Shown in pieces: positions 15,001-20,626 of a DNA stretch of 20,626 nucleotides. The stretch is from assembly GCA_964429245.1 (NCBI GenBank), contig CAYSBE010000043.1:1-20626 (forward strand), written 5' to 3'. A program made the position numbers and the translations under genes. The stretch comes from CAYSBE01 sp964429245 (GTDB lineage Bacteria > Bacteroidota > Bacteroidia > UKL13-3). Position 1 is the first letter of the stretch, and every line of letters begins with the position of its first letter. The notes below the pieces were generated by a model. That model searched no databases. It was not told the origin of the DNA and saw only the letters and a program-made list of their open reading frames with translations.

Positions 15001-17017
15001 TATTGCAACCGTTGAAATAAAAAAGCGGATATTTGTTTTTATTATTGGTGGTATTGATACTGCCAAAACTTACGTCAAGTACCGTTGCAGATCCATGCCC
15101 TAGAAAGGTCATCATGGTTACACCCCTATTGATTACACCTTGAATTTCTTCTTGCAAATTCGTTTGAACAGGATCATTGGTTGATTTGTTGAATGTTACC
15201 ACATTAGCACCCATTGAAGGATTACGAATGATATTTGCATAGGCATCAAGTTGGTTCTTAAACACAACTTGTTCGTTGGCATTATTGCCTCCGCTGATAT
15301 GCAGCACATTTTTACGCCATTTGTCCAAACTATCATCTGGATTTTCGTAATACTTAAGTTTATTGAGGTAATTTAGGGCTTGTTGGTTCGTATTGGCTGC
15401 GATGCGACCAACTGCAATTTCTGGCTCAAATCCATTATTGGTCAATCGGCTTGTAAAAAGATTATCGGCAGCTGGAACACCCAGTGCTGGCACAAAATTC
15501 TTCGCACTATTTGCCCCATTTTTAAGTAAATTATTTTGGAAGCCTTTACCCAATAGCAAGATATACTTGGGTGGTGCTGATTGGCCTTGATAAAGGTATT
15601 GCGCAAATCTCCTGATTGCAAGTGGATGTGGAATTCCGTAGCTATATAAATCATACAGCTGTGTGGTAAATATTTTTAAAACATTGTATTGTTGAGAACG
15701 GTATTGTTCATACTCATTGGCGGCATCGGCAAAATTAGGATGTGTTACAATTAGAAATTCATATTGTTGATTGGTTGAGGGCAACTGCATTGATATGGGC
15801 TCTAGTTGAGAAAGGAAAACTGCATCTGTAGAATCGAATACATAGACTTTAGAAACACCAATTTGTTTGTCTGTAATGAATTGTGCTGCACCTGAGTTAA
15901 ATGTTCCCCTTATTCTTTTACGGCTTCGCAAATCCAGTAAGAAAGGTGCATTTTTCGAACCATCACCGAATTGTGCAAATTGCAAATATGTTTTTGAGCC
16001 AGGTTGAAAATGTCCAACTTTTAAGCTTGCAGTTGAGGATTGCGCTAACTGAAAATTTCTTGGATACGTAATTTTAGCATACAGCAATGCATTGAAATCG
16101 GAGAGTACAAATAAGTCGTTAATAACTTGCATACGTAGGTTGGTAGTAGCAGAACCTATTGAAGCAGTTGCCAATGCTGTATTAAACTTTTGTGTAACAT
16201 AGCCCTTGTAAGTTCTATCGTCAACTGTAGCATAAATAGGATTTTCGGTTGGGGCTACAGAAAAAACAACATGATGGTTGACGATTGGATTGGTTAAATA
16301 ATAATCAGAAACACCTGCAACTTTAACTTCGAGTTGAGGCAATGGACCGGCATTATTGAAAAAAGGAGTGGGTATGGAATATACCGCTGTTTGTCCCAAA
16401 CCAACACGTGCTGCACCCCACCCTTCACCATCTGTGTATTCAGATGAATTGTATTTATCACTATTTGGATTGAGGTTAATACCTTCATAATACTCATCTG
16501 TACGAAAAAAATTGGATGAGAAAAGATAATAGGGCTCCGGGGTATATGCGATATAGTTATTTTCAAACATATTGGTATATCGCAATGCGGTAACAGAGGT
16601 AGTATCAGGTAAAATGGTGAGGAAATAATATCCTGTATCGCTAAAGAAACTTTTGTATGGATGAGGCTGATCGGAAGTGTTTCTGTAAAGTAACGAATCA
16701 AATCCACCATCATTGGTAGTAGCGTAAAATTCAATAAAATCAGTTGCGTTAATTGTGCCATCCTGCATCCCATCAAGGTAAAGCGGTTGTTCAACTCCAA
16801 GATTAAACAATTGCAAACGAGATGGTGAAACCGATGCTATATTTACTCCTGCTGATTGCAGCGTATTGCCGCTTATGCGAAATACGCCCTCTTGGGTAAT
16901 GCGAATTTTATAGTATGGTTGATAGGTGCGTATCCACTCATGACCTAGATTTTGCCCATGAGCAGCCAAACCAATGATACCTAAAAGAAAAAAAAGTATG
17001 GTTCTTTTTTGAAGCAT
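12041..17017 (-). CDS. porU2: PorU2-like type IX secretion sortase / C25 peptidase
   Basis: This 1658-residue exported protein is of the long (PorU2-type) sortase class, larger than the roughly 1150-residue PorU. Signal peptide: residues 1-21. The C25 (gingipain-like) peptidase region runs about 415-770, with the catalytic His at 641 in FLGHGSATV and Cys at 671 in FNGCNIGN, both as expected for the family. QGDPAVRVF (763-771) ends the domain. A CARDB-like Ig module follows (about 775-893), then a fibronectin-like segment and a long middle region. The last 114 residues (YPNP at 1551) have the T9SS C-terminal-domain/FlgD-like pattern, with WDGTDQFGDRLANGVYLYQV before the end. PorU cleaves C-terminal signals of secreted proteins and joins them to an anionic LPS. 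A similar task is inferred here. The start at 17017 fits the signal peptide and the -7 box. Confidence 0.88.
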   Translation of the reverse strand: MLQKRTILFFLLGIIGLAAHGQNLGHEWIRTYQPYYKIRITQEGVFRISGNTLQSAGVNIASVSPSRLQLFNLGVEQPLYLDGMQDGTINATDFIEFYATTNDGGFDSLLYRNTSDQPHPYKSFFSDTGYYFLTILPDTTSVTALRYTNMFENNYIAYTPEPYYLFSSNFFRTDEYYEGINLNPNSDKYNSSEYTDGEGWGAARVGLGQTAVYSIPTPFFNNAGPLPQLEVKVAGVSDYYLTNPIVNHHVVFSVAPTENPIYATVDDRTYKGYVTQKFNTALATASIGSATTNLRMQVINDLFVLSDFNALLYAKITYPRNFQLAQSSTASLKVGHFQPGSKTYLQFAQFGDGSKNAPFLLDLRSRKRIRGTFNSGAAQFITDKQIGVSKVYVFDSTDAVFLSQLEPISMQLPSTNQQYEFLIVTHPNFADAANEYEQYRSQQYNVLKIFTTQLYDLYSYGIPHPLAIRRFAQYLYQGQSAPPKYILLLGKGFQNNLLKNGANSAKNFVPALGVPAADNLFTSRLTNNGFEPEIAVGRIAANTNQQALNYLNKLKYYENPDDSLDKWRKNVLHISGGNNANEQVVFKNQLDAYANIIRNPSMGANVVTFNKSTNDPVQTNLQEEIQGVINRGVTMMTFLGHGSATVLDVSFGSINTTNNKNKYPLFYFNGCNIGNPSEIDPTIQTDIYGPDFICAADKGAIGWLAHSNLTLDGKLYAQMSAFYNNFNQTYYGQSIGQIIQATCEQLTSTDDQLRSHCTQLTLQGDPAVRVFSPEYADIAISTSDLFYLPEPPNASMDSFAVGIIVSNRGRAITDSFTISFKHYLPAGQLLTTETSKMLIPFVADTAYFFVKNVGTASVGNNTFEISIDTQNEITEGNEINNTISVQRFLPGIGVTAILPIDFSIEGNDSVELVAQSNNIYATNVEYTFELDTTNDFNSPLKQTFITSSGALAKWNVKLTSSDTTGYFWRVKLNNVDGAQNVWSYRHFTHVPFAAKGWIQINFDHYAQVAAKQYIVFDTLTKKLEFTEDSRFVQSKIARWAHAGQGIQDPYFATPGIGSCIGSGAVIAVVYDKRNLQRKQLQNFPHTCTPGFDERYYAFDTRTAFGKSEFIRFVDSIPQGDYVAMFSYYDAGVNTWTPQVRNAFTQLGSLKAAAAQTFNTAFAMVGQKGAQVGSIVEDTVFNNLFSVANSPDTLRALATRVISGKWFEGTMASKSIGPAKSWSSVQYKFQSLENAGTDRNYVRVYAINRALTDSLLVAFAPNGYDISWLDATVYPYLRLEVKLVDSASRTPNQFGYWMVQFEPAAEGAFNLSLGNIFYNDILKSGDSLSFSYAFQNISQQTLDSVELDIQVIDEQRINRFNSVEKIPALAKGEAYVIQRKISTLPMSGKNTLNISLNAAQKVSEVSLINNFLTRNFNVENDRNNPMLDVTFDGYRILNGDFVSPSPVIQITSKDDNPFRLQVDTSTFSVSLKRPGSSTFDLISHQNNQIVFYPANEVDNKAKMEYKPEQLPNGMYTLRVQSRDASGNLSGSNSYEIDFKVENKSTITHFFPYPNPGTTNIRFVFTLTGAKPPEELLIRIMTISGKTVREIRHDEFGPIKIGQNISQFAWDGTDQFGDRLANGVYLYQVFTKVNGATIERASTKADKYFMHDTGKIYLLR

Positions 17018-17107
17018 GAATGATACAAAGTCGATTTTTGCTCAAATTTATCATAATACAACGAACAAAACCCCTAATTTATTCTAACTTAAGTAAAGAT
17101 TTTTTTA
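17018..17107. other. Intergenic region between the GT fusion and the sortase gene
   Basis: This 90-base AT-rich gap carries the sortase promoter box. AGTAAA (17092-17097) and TTTACT (17104-17109) form a 6-base stem at the stop of the upstream gene, without a U-run, so any terminator would be weak. Confidence 0.4.
17043..17069 (-). promoter_or_regulatory. Bacteroidota promoter for the sortase gene
   Basis: On the minus strand, TAAATTTG (17050-17043) matches TAnnTTTG exactly and ends 25 bases before the ATG at 17017. A TTTG (17069-17066) lies upstream with a 15-base spacer. This suggests the sortase, GT9, GT2 and perhaps the methyltransferase form a transcript separate from the upstream glycosyltransferases. 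Confidence 0.5.
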
Positions 17108-20100
17108 CTAGAAACGATATTGGGGCAGTTTTCGTAAAAGTTTGAACCACATGGTATACAGTGCTGGTTTTAGTCCAGCTGTTTTCCATGCTTTATAATC
17201 TTCGATATGTGCACGAATTCTATTTCCTAAAGTTCGGTTGCTTTGCCCGCCAATTCTCATTTTTACTAAGACATCCTTCAAGAAATTAACGTTTATACGA
17301 TGTAGGTAGAATAACCTAAGCAACAATTCATAATCGGCTGAAGAACGAAGAGATGTGTTGTAGGCCCCAAATTTCTCTAATATGGGTTTACGAATAAACA
17401 CCGTTGGATGTGGAGGCATCCATCCCGACTTAAATTTGGCACTTGAGTATTTTTTGGTGCGCCATTTTCTAATAATCTTTTGCGAATCTTGATTGCTTAC
17501 ATAATCTAAATCCCCGAAGACGGCATGAGTATTTGAAGTAAATTTTCTAGCTACTTTGCTTAGTACGTTTCTGTGGGCATAAAAATCATCTGAATGCATA
17601 ATACCGATAACATCTCCTGTGGCAACTGAAATCCCTTTGTTTAATGCATCGTACAAGCCTTTGTCAGGCTCTGACACAATTAAATTGATTCGATCTGAAT
17701 ATTGATTAATGATTTCAATACTACCATCTGTAGAGCCACCATCAATTATGATGTATTCAATATTGGCATACGTTTGACTTAAAACAGACTCGATGGCGTC
17801 TTTAATAAAACGTTTATTATTGAAGACAGCTGTAATAACTGTTATTTTTGGAGATTCGGCTCTTTTTAGAATATCTCGTTTCAAAATCTTCTGATAGAAC
17901 TCGAAAGTCTGTTGCTTAACAGTTTCAAGTGAAAATTCCTTTTCTGCTTTTCTGCGAGAGGCTTCACCCATTCGTATTCTAAGTGGCTCATCTAAAAGTA
18001 AGGTTTCGATTGCATCTGCTAAAGCCTCGCTATTTTTAACTGGCACCAAAAAGCCATTTAAATCTTGATCTACACATTCCCTACAGCCTGGCACATCGGT
18101 GGTTACAATAGGCCTACCAACCGACATTGCTTCTAATATTGATTTAGGTAATCCTTCTCTGTATGATGGCAAACAAAAAACATCAGCTAACTCGCATTGT
18201 GTAAGCATGTCTTCTTGATGTCCCACCCAAAGTAAGTAATTAGGTATTAAGTATTTTGCTATTTCTGTTTCGTTCAAAGATTTTGGATTACCAAAATCAA
18301 CACCGCCAACCATTACAAATTCAGCTTTATCTTTCCATTTATCATACAGCAGTGTAGCTGCATTAATAAACTCTATAATTCCTTTATCTTGAAGCATCCT
18401 ACCCGAAAAAACAACCCTAATTTTGGGCTTGGGGTTTGGTTTAGAGAACTTCCATTTCTCTATATCAATGCCTGCACCCCTTATCAGTTTGTAATTTGAT
18501 GTCGATAGGTATCCAAGTTTTTGATAAAATGCCAAGTCGTCAGGATTTTGAAATATATAGTTCACTTGCTTGGATTTGAATAAAACCCTCATTAAAAAAC
18601 GAATGGCCCAAAATGAAAGTGTTTTATATGTATTGATAAAAGCGTAACCAAGCCCACTAATTGCATTGACAACTTGAATCTTGTAGAAGCTAAGACTTGC
18701 AGCAAGTGTACCATAAAGCACAGGTTTAATAGTTACATGATGCACTATAACTGGCTTATATTTTAAATATATTTTCAGTAATCTCCACACAACTTTAAAC
18801 TCCGTAATTGGATTAATCCCGCTTCGGGTCAAGTTTAAATCAATGAATGTGATACCATATTTTCTAATCTCGTCTGCTTTGCCAGTATCTGTTGAAATAA
18901 CTACAGGATTGAACCCTATTCGCTTAGCTTCAATCGCAAGTGGCAAACGATGTGAAATAAAAAACCAGTCCGTATTCACAACATAAGCCACAACATTCCT
19001 CGCATCTATATTTTGGCGAATTACCGTATTGTAAATATCAATAATGATTATTTCATCAAATTCATTGCGTATTTTTTCTCGGCTATACAATCCCATTTTC
19101 AAGCGTTCTTGATATGGCACTTGCATCATCCGCAACATGCCCTCCTCAAGACTTTTTGCACTCCTGGCTTCAACTATAAAACCATTTTTTTCTTCATCAA
19201 TAAGCTCTATACAACCGGGTACATTAGATGCAATCAATGGCCTTCCCATACTAGCCGCTTCCATCAATACCTTAGAAATACCTTCACGATATGACGGCAG
19301 CACTATACAATCTGCTTTTTCAATAAATGGCCTTACATCAACGGCTGTTCCTAAATAATCAACCACACCGCTAATACTCCAATTGTTTATTTGAGCAAAT
19401 GAAATGGCTGAGGGATTATCACTATCTGCAGGACCTAATAATTGAAACTTACAGTTTGGATATTGTTGTTTAATTTGTTCAGCTGCTTGCACATATTCAT
19501 ACACACCCTTATCTCTTAACATTCGAGCAATAAGCAAAAAAGTGAATATTTTATTTTGAGGCATCGCGCTTAAACCATACTCTTCAGTATTTACGCCTTC
19601 TCCTGGCAAATGAAATGTAGCTGATTTGTGAACTATTTCATTGTTGATAAAATAATTGATGTCGGTATCATTTAAAAACCAGACCTGATGAGCCATACCA
19701 AGCGCCAATTTATACATCTGTTTTACCAAACGATTAATCCATGTATTGTTGATGAAAGCATAGCCCAGTCCGGTAACAATTGCAATAGACCTTATAAATA
19801 AAATTTTTGCGGCTACTGTACCATATATATTTGGCTTAATAGTATAGTGAAATATTATATCAGGCCTTATTCTTTTATAAGTGTGTATCAAATTAAAAAA
19901 CAAGGCCAGATCTGCAAGTGGATTTAATGATTTTGTAGAGAAATTAACTGCGTGGTGAATACACCCTAAATCAATAAGGTCTTGGGTTTTGAAATCGTAA
20001 GGAGTAATCACATGCACTTCATGCCCTTTTGCAATAAGGTCAATTAGCAATCCTTTCCGGAAATAATACATACTGTATGATGAGTTGGAAACAAACGCTA

Positions 20101-20119
20101 TTTTGGTTTGATGAAACAC
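17108..20119 (-). CDS. Triple glycosyltransferase fusion: GT4-GT4-GT2
   Basis: This 1003-residue protein carries three complete glycosyltransferase modules in one frame. Module A (about 4-368) is GT4: E-x7-E pair at 279 and 287 in PSYREGISKVLMEA. Module B (about 374-747) is a second GT4: E655 and E663 in PSYREGLPKSILEA. A and B share IKP-x2-YGT-x-AA (94-104, 464-474) and GLGYAFIN (117-124, 489-496), so they are paralogous. Module C (about 757-1000) is GT2: VITAVFNN (761-768), GGSTDGS (794-800), HSDD (842-845) as the metal motif, and SSADYELLLRL (926-936). Linkers of about 5 to 10 residues contain no stop and no good start. The likely role is consecutive sugar additions to a lipid-linked glycan at the inner face of the membrane. 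It follows a further GT4 gene by 20 bases. Such a fusion is unusual and should be tested against assembly error. Confidence 0.9.
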   Translation of the reverse strand: MFHQTKIAFVSNSSYSMYYFRKGLLIDLIAKGHEVHVITPYDFKTQDLIDLGCIHHAVNFSTKSLNPLADLALFFNLIHTYKRIRPDIIFHYTIKPNIYGTVAAKILFIRSIAIVTGLGYAFINNTWINRLVKQMYKLALGMAHQVWFLNDTDINYFINNEIVHKSATFHLPGEGVNTEEYGLSAMPQNKIFTFLLIARMLRDKGVYEYVQAAEQIKQQYPNCKFQLLGPADSDNPSAISFAQINNWSISGVVDYLGTAVDVRPFIEKADCIVLPSYREGISKVLMEAASMGRPLIASNVPGCIELIDEEKNGFIVEARSAKSLEEGMLRMMQVPYQERLKMGLYSREKIRNEFDEIIIIDIYNTVIRQNIDARNVVAYVVNTDWFFISHRLPLAIEAKRIGFNPVVISTDTGKADEIRKYGITFIDLNLTRSGINPITEFKVVWRLLKIYLKYKPVIVHHVTIKPVLYGTLAASLSFYKIQVVNAISGLGYAFINTYKTLSFWAIRFLMRVLFKSKQVNYIFQNPDDLAFYQKLGYLSTSNYKLIRGAGIDIEKWKFSKPNPKPKIRVVFSGRMLQDKGIIEFINAATLLYDKWKDKAEFVMVGGVDFGNPKSLNETEIAKYLIPNYLLWVGHQEDMLTQCELADVFCLPSYREGLPKSILEAMSVGRPIVTTDVPGCRECVDQDLNGFLVPVKNSEALADAIETLLLDEPLRIRMGEASRRKAEKEFSLETVKQQTFEFYQKILKRDILKRAESPKITVITAVFNNKRFIKDAIESVLSQTYANIEYIIIDGGSTDGSIEIINQYSDRINLIVSEPDKGLYDALNKGISVATGDVIGIMHSDDFYAHRNVLSKVARKFTSNTHAVFGDLDYVSNQDSQKIIRKWRTKKYSSAKFKSGWMPPHPTVFIRKPILEKFGAYNTSLRSSADYELLLRLFYLHRINVNFLKDVLVKMRIGGQSNRTLGNRIRAHIEDYKAWKTAGLKPALYTMWFKLLRKLPQYRF

Positions 20120-20139
20120 GTTTTTTACAATTTATTTTT

Positions 20140-20626
20140 TTACATTAACGATTGGTATGTCTGAAAATAAGCATCAGCTGTTTTTGCTATATCAAATTGC
20201 TTTGCCTGTAAAATTGATTTATTACTTATTTCCTTGTATTTGTATTTATCCAAATACAATTCATTAATTAATTTAGCAAGATGCAAATCATCTCCTTTTT
20301 CAAAGATAAGACCCGAATCCCCAACAACTTCTTTTAAGGCTGGAGTATTTGAAACAATTGTTGGAATTCCCATAGCCATACTTTCGGCAACAGCCAACCC
20401 AAATCCTTCATTTTTTGAAGAAAAAACATGTATGTCAATACTAGCAAAGAAATCAGGCATATCATGTACAAATCCCAAAAAATGAACCCGATCTGCTACT
20501 TCGCTATCAATGGCTGTTTGGTATAACTTTTTTTGCAAACTTCCTGCACCGGCTAGGAAGAGATGAATGTGCTTTGGCAAATATTTTAATGCGCGGATAA
20601 TAGTTGATTGATCTTTGGGCAATTCA
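20140..20626 (-). CDS. GT4 glycosyltransferase, C-terminal part (cut by window edge)
   Basis: This is the last roughly 160 residues of a GT4 enzyme; the gene continues beyond the right edge, so the apparent TTG start at 20622 is not real (a Glu codon precedes it in frame). Visible are KDQSTIIRALKYLP, the GAGSLQ loop, VHFLGFV, and the donor-binding E-x7-E pair in SSKNEGFGLAVAESMAMGIP, followed by the short C-terminal helix region. This matches the nucleotide-sugar domain of retaining GT4 enzymes. It is 20 bases upstream of the triple fusion and on the same strand, so probably the same operon. Confidence 0.88.
   Translation of the reverse strand, partial: ELPKDQSTIIRALKYLPKHIHLFLAGAGSLQKKLYQTAIDSEVADRVHFLGFVHDMPDFFASIDIHVFSSKNEGFGLAVAESMAMGIPTIVSNTPALKEVVGDSGLIFEKGDDLHLAKLINELYLDKYKYKEISNKSILQAKQFDIAKTADAYFQTYQSLM

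Noticed and set aside
16294..16800. 168-codon open frame on the minus strand
   Set aside because: It lies inside the sortase gene in another frame; the sortase frame has a signal peptide and catalytic motifs.
1..20626. tRNA, rRNA, CRISPR array, insertion sequence or prophage
   Set aside because: No transposase, integrase, phage gene, spaced direct-repeat array or RNA-gene signature was found on either strand by reading.

Overview
The window looks like chromosome from an AT-rich member of the Bacteroidota, seen as a scaffolded (probably draft or metagenomic) assembly with one 100-N gap. Grounds for this: a C25-peptidase protein of the type IX secretion sortase class (PorU/PorU2), which is essentially restricted to this phylum; a CBM9-like/DUF5916 outer-membrane protein; Bacteroidota-type -7 boxes (TAnnTTTG) just upstream of several starts; and no evident Shine-Dalgarno sequences. 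I could not assign a genus.

Left part (1-3355) is an accessory-looking patchwork. Positions 1-431 have no convincing gene but hold a dense set of nested inverted repeats. Then come a small secreted, barrel-like hypothetical protein, an S12-type serine hydrolase (beta-lactamase fold), and two short divergent genes. Each of these two genes reads as one protein only if a single base is corrected: a DUF4177-like protein on the minus strand and an unknown secreted protein on the plus strand.

Middle part (3356-9115): two distant Na+/phosphate-cotransporter-family paralogues enclose a DUF5916-type outer-membrane protein that is interrupted by the assembly gap. The barrel gene and the second transporter converge with their stop codons touching. 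Next are an alpha-oxoamine synthase (PLP-dependent C-C bond-forming acyltransferase) with a strong terminator, and a 72-residue DUF3820 protein.

Right part (9149-20626, all minus strand) is a cell-surface polysaccharide locus read from right to left. It starts with the C-terminal half of a GT4 glycosyltransferase. Next is a 1003-residue protein carrying two GT4 modules and one GT2 module in a single open frame. After a promoter-bearing 90-bp gap come the 1658-residue PorU2-like sortase, a GT9 (heptosyltransferase-type) enzyme whose ATG directly follows the sortase stop codon, a GT2 enzyme that overlaps it, and a membrane-anchored SAM methyltransferase. The likely theme is assembly of a lipid-linked glycan. 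The sortase is physically tied to glycan genes; in Porphyromonas, PorU joins secreted proteins to an LPS glycan, so the linkage may be functional. The two most interesting observations are the triple glycosyltransferase fusion and the sortase-GT9 junction. No tRNA, rRNA, CRISPR array or insertion sequence was recognised.
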